Below, piece after piece: positions 9,172 through 20,205 of a DNA stretch of 64,000 nt. A program made the position numbers and the translations under genes. The stretch is taken from the NCBI RefSeq assembly GCF_947493735.1, contig NZ_CANLSL010000004.1, positions 1-64,000 on the forward strand, written 5' to 3'. The notes under the pieces were generated by a model that saw nothing but the letters and a program-made list of their open reading frames with translations, was not told where the DNA came from and did not search any database. Source of the DNA: an uncultured Acinetobacter sp. (GTDB taxonomy: Bacteria > Pseudomonadota > Gammaproteobacteria > Pseudomonadales > Moraxellaceae). The stretch's first letter is position 1; each line of letters starts with the position of its first letter.

Positions 9172-9490
9172 GTGATGTGCTCTTAAAAATTGCTGAAATC
9201 GAAAAACATATAACACAGAGTATTATGCAGTATGACTGTTTTAGGGAAGTCTTACAGTATTTACTCAAATGTCAGAATTAACCTTCGGTTCGACCTACTT
9301 TTCTTTCGGGAAAAGTAGGCAAAACCATTTTGTCTGTTGCAAACTCGGTCATACATTAAGTATCTATTCAATAGATTAGTAAACACTACTTTGCATACTG
9401 CATGCTGACCTCAAACAATGCAACAGACGCTTCCACGTATCAAATATTTGCTTACTCATCATTTGTGGTCAATTTATCTTTTAGATGCAA
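9172..9490. other. glnD-purT intergenic region with hairpin and inverted repeats
   Basis: No gene is seen in these 319 bases. They contain a 10-bp perfect hairpin CCTACTTTTC...GAAAAGTAGG at 9294-9319. A separate inverted repeat GTCTGTTGCA (9332-9341) / TGCAACAGAC (9419-9428) is spaced 77 bp apart. The glnD promoter should lie at its left edge and the purT 3' region at its right edge. The hairpin has no T-run, so I do not call it a terminator. Confidence 0.6.
9294..9319. repeat. Palindromic repeat (10-bp stem)
   Basis: CCTACTTTTC and GAAAAGTAGG form a perfect 10-bp stem around a 6-base loop between glnD and purT. The flanks (ggttcga before, caaaacca after) look like a dispersed chromosomal repeat. 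This is inferred, since no second copy occurs in the window. Confidence 0.6.
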
Positions 9491-10699
9491 TTATTCCGAT
9501 GAGTTTACTTGTACCGCATCGGCAGTTGCTTTGGCAAGTTGACGTGCACTTTTAATCGTATCTGCACGTGCTGTTGCCACGCCCATACGACGTTTGACAA
9601 AACCTTCAGGCTTACCAAATAGGCGTAAATCGGTATCAGGGTGCGATAATGCGTGTTGCAAATTACTAAAGCTTAAATTTTCACCATCTTGACCTGCATA
9701 GATCACCGCACTGGCAGCATTACTGTGTCGAGTGGTATTCACAGGTAAGCCGAGAATTGCTCGGGCATGAAGCTCAAACTCACTTTGGAATTGACTCGCC
9801 AATGTCACCAGACCTGTATCATGCGGACGAGGCGATACCTCGCTAAACCACACTTGATCGGCTTTAATAAATAATTCCACGCCAAAAATACCACAACCAC
9901 CGAGTGCCGTTGTGACTTTATCTGCAATGCGTTTGGCTTCAATGAGCGCAGTTTCGCTCATCGGCTGAGGTTGCCAACTTTCCACATAATCGCCTGCTTC
10001 CTGTCGGTGTCCGATCGGATCGCAGAAATGGGTTTCAATGATACCCGTTTCAGGATGTTTCGCACGGACTGTTAGTAGGGTAATTTCATAATCAAAGTTG
10101 ATTTGAGATTCGATAATCACTTTACCTTGATTGACTCGACCACCTTGCATGGCATAGCCCCAAGCAGCATCAACTTCTTTAAAGTTGGTCACTCTAGATT
10201 GACCTTTACCCGAAGATGACATCACAGGTTTAACAAAGTTTGGATAGCCAATATCATCACATGCAGAACGGAAGCTCTCCAAGCTATCAGCAAAACGGTA
10301 AATCGACGTCGGTAAGCCCAATTCTTCGGCAGCGAGCCGACGAATCCCTTCACGATTCATGGTCAGATTGACTGCTTTAGCAGAGGGGATCACTGTCGCA
10401 ATATTTTGTGCTTCAATATCTAATAAGACTTCGGTGGCTATCGCTTCGATCTCAGGCACGATCAGATGAGGTTTTACTTCATCAATTAAAGTCTTTAACG
10501 CCTTCGCATCATTCATATTCAAGGTGTAACTGCGATGTGCGACTTGCATGGCAGGGGCATTGTCATAACGATCGGCGGCGATTACCTCAACACCGAGGCG
10601 TTGAAGGGAAATCACGACCTCTTTGCCGAGTTCACCAGAACCTAAAAATAACACTCGAGTAGCGGAAGATTGTAGAGGAGTGCCGATGCGTAGTGTCAT
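9491..10699 (-). CDS. purT: Formate-dependent phosphoribosylglycinamide formyltransferase PurT
   Basis: This 402-aa ATP-grasp enzyme makes formyl-GAR from GAR, formate and ATP in step 3 of purine synthesis, a folate-independent alternative to PurN. The N-terminal nucleotide/GAR-binding motif is [19 protein letters not shown]. The ATP-grasp core includes [16 protein letters not shown], and the metal-binding segment is [25 protein letters not shown]. Length and motifs match the family closely. It is a single gene flanked by intergenic DNA, with a nitroreductase pseudogene upstream. Confidence 0.95.
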   Translation of the reverse strand: MTLRIGTPLQSSATRVLFLGSGELGKEVVISLQRLGVEVIAADRYDNAPAMQVAHRSYTLNMNDAKALKTLIDEVKPHLIVPEIEAIATEVLLDIEAQNIATVIPSAKAVNLTMNREGIRRLAAEELGLPTSIYRFADSLESFRSACDDIGYPNFVKPVMSSSGKGQSRVTNFKEVDAAWGYAMQGGRVNQGKVIIESQINFDYEITLLTVRAKHPETGIIETHFCDPIGHRQEAGDYVESWQPQPMSETALIEAKRIADKVTTALGGCGIFGVELFIKADQVWFSEVSPRPHDTGLVTLASQFQSEFELHARAILGLPVNTTRHSNAASAVIYAGQDGENLSFSNLQHALSHPDTDLRLFGKPEGFVKRRMGVATARADTIKSARQLAKATADAVQVNSSE

Positions 10700-10879
10700 G
10701 CCTTGAACCTAAAATAATCATTTTATCGAGGGCTTTAGCATAACAGACAGAGCGCAGGACATATAGCCTAAAGACAGGCGGATCTTTGCCCAAATGTTAG
10801 AAAATGATTAAACTTTGCACAATAAATATGATGTGATTTATACTTTTTGAAAATACAAAATCGCCTTAAAAATGACTGA

Positions 10880-11525
10880 TAAAAAGAAAATTACTCTTTC
10901 TTTGCTTACACGTCCATTGGGCAAGTCCGCATCGAAGTCTTAGTGCTTCGATAGCCCAGCGCCATAATGACCACATTACGTAGACCAAGCGCAGACGCAC
11001 CTAAAATTCCATCTAGCAATACATTGTAAAAACCACCAATTGACATGGCAATAACGCCTTCGGCACTGGCTGAAATCAGTATACTACCTAGCGTAATATG
11101 AATCTGATTATCTACTTAGCTTTCAATGATCTGCTGTGTTTTTTATAGTTCGACATAGTTCAAACGGGTATTTTTTGTGTTAGTTTGGACTCAGGTGTGC
11201 GAAAACGTCCTGCGTGTTCTTCATGGTTTAAGATTTGATTGAGATGCTGCTCGTCAATCTCAGTTTTTGCGGTGAAGACGACCACTACAGAGGCATATAG
11301 GATTTTTGGCACATTGTAGGCAAGAGAGTCAGTCATCGCTTTAGCAATGTTTTTTTGGCTTCGTCGATTTGTGCAACTAAAAATGTCTACGGTTGGATAT
11401 TGATCAAACACGGCGCAAGACGAAGCACTCCGAGTAAGCGATCAAGCTTTTCACTCGGGATTTTTTTTGATGTTGTCGTAGGCTTTACTGGCATGGCGAG
11501 TTTGTTCGAGATGAAGTGGATTCAT
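10880..11525 (-). pseudogene. Nitroreductase-family oxidoreductase, decayed
   Basis: Stitching the three minus-strand frames recovers one nitroreductase of the NfsB type. From ATG 11525 the reading is MNPLHLEQTRHASKAYDN, then (after a frame change) EKLDRLLGVLRLAP and NIQP-stop-TFLVAQIDEAKK. The recovered sequence continues with AYNVPKIL, VVVFTAKTEIDEQHLNQIL, FVNYVEL and the C-terminal region ASAEGVIAMSIGGF and LRNVVIMALGYRS. A last fragment in another frame, DFDADLPNGRVSKERV, marks the normal C-terminus. At least three frame changes and several stops are present, so the gene is dead. An intact relative would be an FMN-dependent NAD(P)H nitro/quinone reductase. The 252-bp open frame at 11160-11411 is only a fragment of it. 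Confidence 0.85.
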
Positions 11526-11649
11526 GATCTATTTTCAGTAGCGTAGATAAGATGAGAAAGATTTTGTGCGCTGAAATTAGAGAAATGGCAATTTGACTAA
11601 AGTGGATTGAGTCGATCAAATAATGGTATTTAGTATGTGCAAAAATAAA

Positions 11650-11675
11650 AACCTAGAACAAGAATGCTCTAGGTT
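11650..11675 (-). terminator. Rho-independent terminator of valS
   Basis: On the minus strand AACCTAGA...TCTAGGTT forms an 8-bp stem followed by TTTTAT, starting 27 bp after the valS stop. Confidence 0.8.
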
Positions 11676-11701
11676 CTTTAAGATAAGGAATTAGAAACAA
11701 A

Positions 11702-14632
11702 TTACAAATTCGCAATCTGCTCCATATTCGCTTTGATCTTCGCAAGTTGGTCGGCGAACGCAGCCAATTTCACTTTTTCACCTTCGACCACAGCAGGCGG
11801 TGCTTTTGCCACAAAACCTTCATTTGCGAGTTTATTTGCGATTTGGTCATGTTGCTTTTGTACTTTGTCTAAGTCTTTTTGCAAACGAGCAAGCTCAGCT
11901 TTTGGATCAATCAAACCTTTCATTGGAACAAATACCGAAGCCTGACCAACCACACTTGACGATGATAGCGGTGGTTCTTGATCAAGACTCAAGAACTCGA
12001 TACTTTCCACTTTTGCCAAAGCCTTAAATAATGGTTCAATGCGTTCAATACGTGTACGTTCTGCATCGCTGATATTTTGCAGTAATACAGGCAACAAGCG
12101 AGCATTGCCTAAGCCCATTTCGCCACGGATATTACGCACCGCACCAATCAAGGCTTGTAGCCAATCCATATCAGCTTCGGCTTGGTTATTGATTTTCGCT
12201 TCTTCGGCAACAGGGTATGGCGCAAGCATAATGGTATCGCCACCACGTCCGATCATCGGTGCAAGTGTTTGCCAGATTTCTTCAGTTAAGAATGGCATCA
12301 ATGGATGTGCAAGACGTAGCGCAGATTCCATGACTGAAAGCAAGACACGACGGACTTCGGCTTTTCGAGCTTCTGAAACATTTTCGTCATTCAGTACAGG
12401 CTTGGTCAGCTCGACATACCAGTCGCAATATTCATTCCAAATAAAGTCATAAATGCTCTGTGCTACGAGGTCTAAACGATAGGTTTCAAAGCCGAGTTTT
12501 ACAGCTTGTTCTGCCTTCTGTAGACGGCTGATGATCCATTTTTCAGGCAATTCCCACAGCTCAGGTTGTACCGTTTGTGCAACTTGCTTGCCTTCGACAT
12601 TCATCATCACGAAGCGAGTCGCATTCCAAATTTTATTACAGAAGTTGCGATAGCCCTCGACACGTTTCATATCGAATTTGATGTCACGACCCGTATTGGC
12701 AAGTGCGCAGAAAGTAAAGCGTAGCGCATCTGTTCCGTATGCGTTGATGCCTTCAGGGAATTCTTTGCGCGTGGCTTTTTCGATCTTCGGCGCAGTTGAA
12801 GGATTCATCAAACCAGTGGTACGTTTTTGAACTAAGGTTTCAAGATCAATACCATCGACCAAATCTAAAGGATCGAGCACGTTGCCTTTAGATTTTGACA
12901 TTTTTTGACCTTCGCCATCACGTACCAAACCATGTACATAGACAGTTTTGAACGGGACTTGTGGTTTGCCATGTTCATCTTTGACGAAGTGCAAAGTCAT
13001 CATGATCATTCGGGCAACCCAAAAGAAAATGATGTCAAAACCAGTCACCAAAACATTGGTTGGATGGAAGGTTTTTAAGAAATAATTTTCTGCATCTTTC
13101 TGTGCATCGCCAGTCCAGCCAAGCGTTGAGAACGTCCACAGCGCAGAGGAGAACCACGTATCTAGTACGTCTTCATCCTGACGGATTTCAAGATCATCCG
13201 CTAGGTTGTGCTTTTCACGTACTTCGGCTTCGTTACGTCCAACGTAGATATTGCCTGCATCGTCGTACCACGCAGGGATACGATGTCCCCACCACAGTTG
13301 ACGACTGATCGCCCAATCTTGAATATTGTTCATCCATGCCATGTACATATTGCTGTACTGTTCAGGAACGAATTTTATGTCGCCATTTTTCACAGCTTCG
13401 ATCGCAGGCTCAGCAAGCGGTTGAATCTTCACATACCATTGATCTGAGAGTAATGGCTCAACAATTACACCTGAACGCTCGCTACGAGGTGCTTTAAGGG
13501 TATATGGCTCGATTTTCTCTAACCAACCTTCAGCCTCAGCTTCGGCAACCAATTTTTTACGAGCAACGTAACGCTCAAGTGCGACATAGCTTTCAGGTGC
13601 AGTGATGGTTTTAGTCACTGGTACGCCAGTTTTTTCCATCCAGTCAAATTCGCTCAAGATTTTGGCATCTTTATCAAAGATGTTAATCACTGGTAGATCG
13701 TGACGTTTGCCGAGATCATAGTCATTGAAGTCGTGTGCAGGCGTGATTTTGACACAACCTGTTCCAAAGTCTTTTTCTACATAATCATCGGCGACGATGG
13801 GTACATGACGACCTGTGATCGGTAGCACGATATTTTTACCAATCAAATGTTGATAGCGTTCATCTTCAGGGTGTACCGCAACCGCACTATCGCCAAGTAG
13901 AGTTTCAGGTCGAGTGGTCGCCACCACAAGATAGTCATTGCCATCTTTGGTTTTTAGTGATTTATCTTCAAAGAAATAGCGGAAATGCCACAATGAACCT
14001 TGTTCTTCTTTGCTTTCCACTTCAAGGTCAGATAGGGCGGTATGTAGCTTAGGATCCCAGTTGACCAATCGTTTACCACGATAGATCAAGCCTTCCTCAT
14101 GCAAACGTACAAAGACTTCTTTCACCGCATCGGATAAACCATCATCCATGGTAAAGCGTTCACGTGTCCAGTCTACCGAAGAACCAAGACGACGAATCTG
14201 ACCTGTGATTGTTCCGCCTGACTTTTCTTTCCATTCCCAAATCTTTTCTAATAATTTTTCACGTCCTAAATCATGACGGGTAATACCTTGCTCACCAAGC
14301 TGACGCTCTACAACGGTCTGCGTCGCAATCCCTGCATGGTCAGTACCAGGTTGCCATAAGGTATTGTGACCTTGCATACGATGATAGCGAGTTAGCGCAT
14401 CCATGATGGCATTGTTAAAACCATGTCCCATATGCAAGCTACCTGTCACGTTCGGCGGTGGAAGCATGATGGTAAAGGGCGTTGCCGTTGAATTCGCTTC
14501 TGCAGCGTGCGGTTTAAAGTAACCATTGTCTTCCCAGACTTTGTACCATTTGCGTTCAATATCAGATGGATCGTAAGTGGTTGCAATATTTTGGGCGGTA
14601 TTTGAGGCTTGGTTTGAGTTTTGTTCAGTCAT
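11702..14632 (-). CDS. valS: Valyl-tRNA synthetase
   Basis: This 976-aa class Ia enzyme charges tRNA-Val and edits misactivated threonine. The nucleotide-binding HIGH motif appears as [10 protein letters not shown] (about 65-74) and KMSKS as [10 protein letters not shown] (about 575). The editing domain between them includes [19 protein letters not shown] and [16 protein letters not shown]. The C-terminal anticodon-binding domain is followed by the long coiled-coil arm characteristic of ValRS ([21 protein letters not shown]). I chose ATG 14632 (MTEQNSNQ) over the upstream ATG at 14656. It ends in its own terminator. Confidence 0.96.
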   Translation of the reverse strand: MTEQNSNQASNTAQNIATTYDPSDIERKWYKVWEDNGYFKPHAAEANSTATPFTIMLPPPNVTGSLHMGHGFNNAIMDALTRYHRMQGHNTLWQPGTDHAGIATQTVVERQLGEQGITRHDLGREKLLEKIWEWKEKSGGTITGQIRRLGSSVDWTRERFTMDDGLSDAVKEVFVRLHEEGLIYRGKRLVNWDPKLHTALSDLEVESKEEQGSLWHFRYFFEDKSLKTKDGNDYLVVATTRPETLLGDSAVAVHPEDERYQHLIGKNIVLPITGRHVPIVADDYVEKDFGTGCVKITPAHDFNDYDLGKRHDLPVINIFDKDAKILSEFDWMEKTGVPVTKTITAPESYVALERYVARKKLVAEAEAEGWLEKIEPYTLKAPRSERSGVIVEPLLSDQWYVKIQPLAEPAIEAVKNGDIKFVPEQYSNMYMAWMNNIQDWAISRQLWWGHRIPAWYDDAGNIYVGRNEAEVREKHNLADDLEIRQDEDVLDTWFSSALWTFSTLGWTGDAQKDAENYFLKTFHPTNVLVTGFDIIFFWVARMIMMTLHFVKDEHGKPQVPFKTVYVHGLVRDGEGQKMSKSKGNVLDPLDLVDGIDLETLVQKRTTGLMNPSTAPKIEKATRKEFPEGINAYGTDALRFTFCALANTGRDIKFDMKRVEGYRNFCNKIWNATRFVMMNVEGKQVAQTVQPELWELPEKWIISRLQKAEQAVKLGFETYRLDLVAQSIYDFIWNEYCDWYVELTKPVLNDENVSEARKAEVRRVLLSVMESALRLAHPLMPFLTEEIWQTLAPMIGRGGDTIMLAPYPVAEEAKINNQAEADMDWLQALIGAVRNIRGEMGLGNARLLPVLLQNISDAERTRIERIEPLFKALAKVESIEFLSLDQEPPLSSSSVVGQASVFVPMKGLIDPKAELARLQKDLDKVQKQHDQIANKLANEGFVAKAPPAVVEGEKVKLAAFADQLAKIKANMEQIANL

Positions 14633-14944
14633 TAGATATGGCGTATGAAATAGCAAAAAATTGGCGTCATTCTAGCAAAATTAGTCGTGAAAATATATGT
14701 GCTGATTGTGCTTTAATGGCGTGAATTTTGTCCATTAAGCGAGAGAATATAAAGCCTAAAATACAATTGAGCATCTAGGGCGGACTTGTTACACTGATGA
14801 AAGAATAGTGTATGTTTGATCAACTGATTTGATTTTCAAATTTAATCTTTAAGCTTGATATTTCAGTTTGATCATTACGCGGAAAAATGCTTCAAAGGAA
14901 TTTAGACGCAAAGATTTAAAAATAAAAAGCAGGGGTACGTAGCG

Positions 14945-15628
14945 ATGACTACACAAAATGTCCATCTAAAAATACACGATCGAACCTATCGTGAGCTTGA
15001 AGATATTAATACACGGCTCAATCATGGTGATGGCAAAGATTTGTCTAAAGACTTAGGGCAAGTCTTTACCGAGATTACCCATCAGGTGCTTGATCAAGTC
15101 TTTATGGAGCTCATTCATGCCAATAAACAACAACCTGAACTTGCGGATCATGCCGATGAAGCCGAAAAAGTTTTGGGTCAAATCCGAGAGCAGTTGCAAA
15201 AATATATGCCGTGGGCAGTCGGCATGTTTAACAACGATCGCCTAACACCTGTATCCAATCATATGGTGGCACACTTTGATTTGAGTCATCCCAAAACCAG
15301 TTTGCTCCGCTATGCTGTGCCAGATGCACTGGTGCAAAGTATGCTTAAAGATGTTGAGCGTATCCAACAAGGTGATTTGTCAGCCATTGATTCAATGTTG
15401 AAAAATATTATCGAAGTGATTGATCTCGGCGTAACTGAGTTTATTCGTAAGCCAAAATCGATGTTGAAATTTAACTTTGTGGTGGATAAAACCTTAAATG
15501 GCGTGATTCATCTTGTTACTAGTATTGGCTATAAACGCATTGAAAAAATGGGGCAACATTCCTCACCACAGCTTGCAATGCGCTATGCAGAACATTTTCA
15601 AAAGTTTATTTATGCTAAGTCGGCGTAA
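14945..15628 (+). CDS. Conserved-looking protein of unknown function, 227 aa
   Basis: I do not recognise a domain. The protein is soluble and largely helical, with no signal peptide or membrane segment. An acidic, charged N-terminal third (ELEDINTRLNHGDGKDLSKDLG) is followed by amphipathic helices. The C-terminal half contains KSMLKFNFVVDKTLNGVIHLVTSIGYKRI. Codon use matches its neighbours, and the frame is clean from ATG 14945 to a TAA only 40 bp before the start of the next gene, a short-chain dehydrogenase, so the two are probably cotranscribed. An accessory role with that oxidoreductase is possible, but that rests on position alone. Confidence 0.8.
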   Translation: MTTQNVHLKIHDRTYRELEDINTRLNHGDGKDLSKDLGQVFTEITHQVLDQVFMELIHANKQQPELADHADEAEKVLGQIREQLQKYMPWAVGMFNNDRLTPVSNHMVAHFDLSHPKTSLLRYAVPDALVQSMLKDVERIQQGDLSAIDSMLKNIIEVIDLGVTEFIRKPKSMLKFNFVVDKTLNGVIHLVTSIGYKRIEKMGQHSSPQLAMRYAEHFQKFIYAKSA

Positions 15629-15668
15629 AGTTTAATTGCAAAAAATACAACGCGAAAAGGATGTTACA

Positions 15669-16472
15669 TTGAGTCAAGGAAATTTAGCTCAAAAAGTGGT
15701 TTGGATCACAGGGGCAAGCTCGGGGATTGGTGAAGCACTTGCCCAAGTATTTGCCAATCTCGGTGCAAAAGTGGTGCTATCAGCACGTCGAGGTGAAGAG
15801 CTAGAACGTGTACGTCAGCAGTTAAATCATCCTGAAAATCACCTTTGTGTGGCATTCGATGTGACTCAAGCAGATCAAGCACAACATGCGGTAGAACAAG
15901 TCATTGAAAAATTTCAGCGTATTGATTATCTCATTAACAATGCAGGGTTAAGTCAACGTGCGTTGATTGCGGATACGACGATAGACACTGAACGTCGTAT
16001 CATGGAAATTGACTATTTTGCGCAAATTAATCTGACAAAATCTGTTTTACCTTACTTTGAAAATCAAGGTTTTGGACATGTGATATTTATCTCTAGTGTC
16101 GCAGGTTTACTTGGTACACAATACCGAGCGAGTTATTCTGCGGCAAAAGGTGCAATTCATATGTGGGCGAATAGCTTACGTGCAGAATATGCCGAGAAAG
16201 GACTCAATGTATCTGTGGTTTTCCCTGGTTTTGTCAAAACCAATGTGTCGTTTAATGCACTCAATGGTGCAGGGCAAGCGCAAGCACATCAAGATGAAGC
16301 GATTGAAAATGGTTTAGAAGTAGATGATTTTGCACAAAAAGTAGTAAAAGCAGTGCTCAGCAATAAAGAATTTATTGTCATTGGTGGACTGAAAGAGAAG
16401 CTCGGTGTAGCGATTTCCCGAGTATCACCGAAGCTGATGTATAAGATGATCCGAAAAAGCAAAGTGAAATAA
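15669..16472 (+). CDS. Short-chain dehydrogenase/reductase, SDR family
   Basis: This 267-aa NAD(P)-dependent oxidoreductase has the Rossmann motif TGASSGIGEALAQ, the structural NNAG (LINNAGLSQRA), and the catalytic Ser-Tyr-Lys triad in FISSVAGLLGTQYRASYSAAKGA. After the core it has a C-terminal extension ending in a basic stretch (LMYKMIRKSKVK), as in the DhrS7-like subgroup. That arrangement may place it at the membrane, which is inference. The likely start is TTG 15669, preceded by AAAAGGA at good distance; an upstream TTG at 15636 is in frame but lacks a site. The substrate cannot be told. It follows the unknown 227-aa gene. Confidence 0.85.
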   Translation: MSQGNLAQKVVWITGASSGIGEALAQVFANLGAKVVLSARRGEELERVRQQLNHPENHLCVAFDVTQADQAQHAVEQVIEKFQRIDYLINNAGLSQRALIADTTIDTERRIMEIDYFAQINLTKSVLPYFENQGFGHVIFISSVAGLLGTQYRASYSAAKGAIHMWANSLRAEYAEKGLNVSVVFPGFVKTNVSFNALNGAGQAQAHQDEAIENGLEVDDFAQKVVKAVLSNKEFIVIGGLKEKLGVAISRVSPKLMYKMIRKSKVK

Positions 16473-16504
16473 AGTCATTTTAAATAAAGTCATTTTAAAT
16501 AAAG
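16467..16504. repeat. Short tandem repeat, 15-bp unit
   Basis: The unit AAATAAAGTCATTTT occurs twice in perfect tandem (16467-16481, 16482-16496), followed by a partial third copy. It starts inside the last codons of the SDR gene and supplies its stop codon. It may be a slippage product between the convergent SDR and cca genes. Confidence 0.8.
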
Positions 16505-16531
16505 CAAAGTCAAAACACTTTAATCAGTCAT

Positions 16532-17767
16532 TTAAACAGAAAGTGTTTGCTTTGCTTCTTTCATAAAATCAGCGATCCATTTAGATCGTTCACGATCTAG
16601 ATGCTCAGCAATCGCTTTACCTTGCAGACCTTCAGGAATTTTAATTTTATAATTCGCAAGCTGTTGCGCTAATTGCATCAGCACTTCAGCTTGTGGATAT
16701 GGCTTGTCCTCAAAATGTAAACGACCTCGTGCGTCACATAAACAAGCCTCCGCAAAGTAAACCACATGCTCAGGCTTGCGAAAGGCATCAAGGCTTTTTA
16801 TGAGTTTTAAAACCGTGGATGCTTTAAGCTGAAATAACTGATGACAAAGCAAATGATATTCACACACTTTCAGAGCCAATTGCTGAAAATCTCTCGGGAC
16901 TTTTAAGCGTTTGCATAGGGCTTTGACAGGTTCAATACCACGCTGTTCGTGCATGATATGTCGTGGTAAGACATCCGCAGGTGTCAATGCTTTCCCTAAA
17001 TCATGACAAAGCACCGCAAAGCGAACGATGGTTGAAAAGTTATTTTTGCACGCTTGTTGTAATGACATCAGCGTATGGATACCACAATCAATCTCTGGAT
17101 GATATTCAGCTCGTTGTGGCACGCCAAACAACGCATCGACTTCAGGAAACCATTGCTTCAACGCTCCACATTCACGAAGCACAGAGAAATACACATCAGC
17201 ATCATTTTCTGCTAAAGCTCTTACTGTTTCTTTCCATACACGCTCAGCAGAAAGGTGTGATAACTCACCTGAGTCACTGATACGTTGCATCAATTGCATG
17301 GTTTTAGGTGCAATCTGAAAGCCATAATTATGGTAGCGTGCAATAAATCGAGCGACACGTAATACACGTAGAGGATCTTCAATAAAAGCATCGGACACAT
17401 GGCGTAGCACTCGATTTTTTAAATCTTGCGTACCGTGAAAAGGATCGGTGATATTGCCATCTTCATCCATCGCCATCGCATTGATGGTCAAGTCACGACG
17501 TGATAAATCTTGTTCTAAAGTCACTTCAGGTGAAGTGAAAAAATCAAAGCCTTGATAGCCATGTCCATTTTTACGTTCGGTGCGTGCAAGGGCGTATTCT
17601 TCTTTGCTTTCAGGATGCAAAAATACTGGAAAATCTTTACCAACTTGTTGATAGCCAAGTGCAATCATTTGCTCAGGTGTTGCGCCTACAACAACATAAT
17701 CACGCTCGATCACTTCACGATCTAAGAGCTGATCACGTACTGCACCGCCGACTAAATAGATTTTCAT
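16532..17767 (-). CDS. cca: Multifunctional CCA-adding tRNA nucleotidyltransferase
   Basis: This 411-aa enzyme builds and repairs the 3' CCA end of tRNAs without a template. The N-terminal class II nucleotidyltransferase motif is VGGAVRDQLLDREVIERDYVVVG, with the D-x-D equivalent. The nucleobase-selecting RRDLTINAMAMDEDG and the RVLRVARFIARY motif follow. The C-terminal half holds an HD domain (FAVLCHDLGKALTP), which in the long gammaproteobacterial enzymes gives phosphatase and phosphodiesterase activity. The length fits that long form. It converges with the SDR gene. Confidence 0.95.
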   Translation of the reverse strand: MKIYLVGGAVRDQLLDREVIERDYVVVGATPEQMIALGYQQVGKDFPVFLHPESKEEYALARTERKNGHGYQGFDFFTSPEVTLEQDLSRRDLTINAMAMDEDGNITDPFHGTQDLKNRVLRHVSDAFIEDPLRVLRVARFIARYHNYGFQIAPKTMQLMQRISDSGELSHLSAERVWKETVRALAENDADVYFSVLRECGALKQWFPEVDALFGVPQRAEYHPEIDCGIHTLMSLQQACKNNFSTIVRFAVLCHDLGKALTPADVLPRHIMHEQRGIEPVKALCKRLKVPRDFQQLALKVCEYHLLCHQLFQLKASTVLKLIKSLDAFRKPEHVVYFAEACLCDARGRLHFEDKPYPQAEVLMQLAQQLANYKIKIPEGLQGKAIAEHLDRERSKWIADFMKEAKQTLSV

Positions 17768-17859
17768 AACAACTTATCAATAAAAATTTACAAACAGATT
17801 ATTCTGATCATAACAAATATAAAGCGCTTTGAATTATTTGAATTAAAAGCCTAAAAGCA

Positions 17860-17890
17860 AAAACCTCCAATGATTGACATTAGAGGTTTT
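17860..17890 (-). terminator. Terminator after maeB
   Basis: On the minus strand AAAACCTCTAATG...CATTGGAGGTTTTTGC makes a 13-bp stem with one mismatch, ending in a T-run. It begins about 40 bp after the maeB stop and also separates it from cca. Confidence 0.75.
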
Positions 17891-17931
17891 AGCGATAAAG
17901 AAAAAGTTAGAAAAGTAAGCTTTTTTTAAAA

Positions 17932-20205
17932 TTAAACTTTTTCATTCTCTTGAATTTCAGCAACAGTCAACGCAGTCATGTTGATGATACGACGAGTCGT
18001 TGTAGTCGGTGTCAAAATGTGCACAGGTTTTGCAACACCTAACAAGATCGGACCAATCGTCACATTATTACCGACAGTTGATTTGAGCAAGTTAAATGAA
18101 ATATTTGCCGCATCAAGATTCGGCATGATCAACAAGTTTGCTGAACCTTTAAAGCGTGAATTCGGGAATGCACCGTCACGAATGGTTTCATCCATCGCTG
18201 CATCACCGTGCATTTCACCTTCAACTTCGAGCTCTGGCGCTTTTTCAGATAAGATGCGGAACACTTCACGCATTTTTTGTGCGCTAGGATCAAGTTCGTC
18301 ACTACCAAAGCTAGAGTGAGAAAGCAGAGCAATACGTGGTGTAATACCAAAGCGACGCACTTCTTCAGCTGCTAAAATCGTCATCTCAGCCAATTGTTCA
18401 GCTGTAGGATTGGTGTTGACATAAGTATCAGCAATAAAGAGGTTGCGATCTTCAAGCATTAACGCATTCAAGGTAAAGAATGTCTGATGACCATTTTTGA
18501 GACCGATGACATCTTTGACAAACTCTAAATGCACGTCATAACCTGAATACGTACCACAGAGCATGCCGTCCGCTTTGCCAAATTTTACCAGCATAGCAGC
18601 GACTAATGTCGAGCGACGACGTGATTCACGCTGTGCAAACTCAACAGTAATACCTTGGCGCTTTAAGGCATTGTAGTAGTCTTTCCAAAAATCTTCATAA
18701 GATGGATTATTTTCTTGATCAACGATTTCGATATTCTCGCCGTGAACCATACGTAAGCCAAGTTTACGAATATTTTCTTCAATCACCTTGGTGCGACCAA
18801 CCAAGATTGGGAATGCGATGCCTTCATCGATTGCTATTTGCGCTGCTCGAAGTACTCGAATATCTTCACCTTCAGCATACACAATACGTTTTGGCGCAGT
18901 TTTCGCTTTGGCAAAAATAGGTTTCATGATGAATGCTGAGTTGTATACAAACTCAGACAAACGTTGATGATACACAGCAAAGTCTTCGATTGGGCGTGTC
19001 GCAACGCCAGATTCCATTGCAGCACGTGCAACAGCAGGTGCAATCTCAAGGATCAAACGTTGATCGAGTGGACGAGGAATCAAATAATCACGTCCAAAGC
19101 TACCAGACTTCTCACCATAAGAAGCGGCATCAGCTTCAACATGCGCCATACGAGCAATCGCATGGACGCAGGCAATTTTCATTTCTTCATTGATGGTGGT
19201 TGCGCCAACATCTAGCGCGCCACGGAAAATATACGGGAAACAAAGGGCATTGTTCACTTGGTTTGGATAATCAGAACGACCAGTCGCCATGATTGCATCA
19301 GGGCGTACTTCGTGCGCATGCTCAGGTAGAATCTCAGGGTCAGGGTTGGCAAGTGCAAAGATAATCGGATCTTTCGCCATGTCTTTAACCATTTCTTTGG
19401 TCAAGATACCAGCAGCAGAAAGTCCTAAGAACATATCTGAACCGCCAATCACTTCGTGTAATTTGCTTTCAGGGATATCTTGTACATAACGTAACTTTGA
19501 TGCGTCCAAGCCTTCACGAGATGTTGTCAATAGACCACGAGAGTCGGCAACGATGATATTTTCTTTACGTGCACCTAATGCACAAAGTAGGTCTAAACAA
19601 GACAGTGCTGCTGCACCTGCACCAGAAGCCACGATTTTAATATCTTCGATTTTTTTATCGACAAGTTGTAAAGCATTTAAAAGCGCTGAGCCAACGATGA
19701 TACTGGTACCATGTTGATCGTCATGGAACACAGGAATTTTCATGCGTTCACGTAGCTTTTGCTCAATGTAAAAACATTCAGGCGCTTTGATATCTTCGAG
19801 GTTAATTCCGCCAAAAGTTGGCTCTAATGCGGCAACGATATCAACGATTTTATCAGGATCATTTTCTGCAATTTCGATGTCGAATACGTCGACACCAGCA
19901 AATTTTTTAAAAAGTACGCCTTTACCTTCCATGACAGGTTTTGAGGCGAGTGGTCCGATATTACCCAGTCCAAGTACCGCAGTACCATTACTAACCACAG
20001 CGACGAGATTACCACGTGCGGTATACTTGGCAGCATTTGCAGGGTCTTTGGCAATTTCTAAACAAGGTGCAGCCACACCTGGAGAGTAGGCGAGTGCAAG
20101 ATCACGTTGATTGACGACTTGTTTGCTTGGTGTGACGTTGATTTTACCAGGGCGTGGAAACTCATGATAATACAATGCGGCTTGCTTTAATGCTTGTTCG
20201 TCCAT
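17932..20205 (-). CDS. maeB: NADP-dependent malic enzyme MaeB
   Basis: This 757-aa cytoplasmic enzyme decarboxylates malate to pyruvate and makes NADPH. Residues 1 to about 420 form the malic enzyme, with [17 protein letters not shown], the metal/substrate region [20 protein letters not shown] and the NAD(P) fold [19 protein letters not shown]. Residues from about 430 resemble phosphotransacetylase ([38 protein letters not shown]). In MaeB-type enzymes this domain is regulatory (acetyl-CoA binding) and has no transacetylase activity. The full fusion is present and undamaged. It has its own terminator and a 185-bp leader with no recognisable regulatory motif. Confidence 0.95.
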   Translation of the reverse strand: MDEQALKQAALYYHEFPRPGKINVTPSKQVVNQRDLALAYSPGVAAPCLEIAKDPANAAKYTARGNLVAVVSNGTAVLGLGNIGPLASKPVMEGKGVLFKKFAGVDVFDIEIAENDPDKIVDIVAALEPTFGGINLEDIKAPECFYIEQKLRERMKIPVFHDDQHGTSIIVGSALLNALQLVDKKIEDIKIVASGAGAAALSCLDLLCALGARKENIIVADSRGLLTTSREGLDASKLRYVQDIPESKLHEVIGGSDMFLGLSAAGILTKEMVKDMAKDPIIFALANPDPEILPEHAHEVRPDAIMATGRSDYPNQVNNALCFPYIFRGALDVGATTINEEMKIACVHAIARMAHVEADAASYGEKSGSFGRDYLIPRPLDQRLILEIAPAVARAAMESGVATRPIEDFAVYHQRLSEFVYNSAFIMKPIFAKAKTAPKRIVYAEGEDIRVLRAAQIAIDEGIAFPILVGRTKVIEENIRKLGLRMVHGENIEIVDQENNPSYEDFWKDYYNALKRQGITVEFAQRESRRRSTLVAAMLVKFGKADGMLCGTYSGYDVHLEFVKDVIGLKNGHQTFFTLNALMLEDRNLFIADTYVNTNPTAEQLAEMTILAAEEVRRFGITPRIALLSHSSFGSDELDPSAQKMREVFRILSEKAPELEVEGEMHGDAAMDETIRDGAFPNSRFKGSANLLIMPNLDAANISFNLLKSTVGNNVTIGPILLGVAKPVHILTPTTTTRRIINMTALTVAEIQENEKV

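Noticed and set aside
9294..9319. Hairpin as a terminator for purT
   Set aside because: The stem lies about 170 bp after the purT stop and has no T-run on either strand, so a terminator function is not supported.
11355..11546. Plus-strand 63-codon frame over the nitroreductase remnant
   Set aside because: The region is better explained as minus-strand nitroreductase decay.
11733..12452. Several plus-strand open frames of 70-137 codons inside valS
   Set aside because: They lie antisense to the strongly supported valS gene, have no ribosome site, and their composition reflects the complement of its codons.
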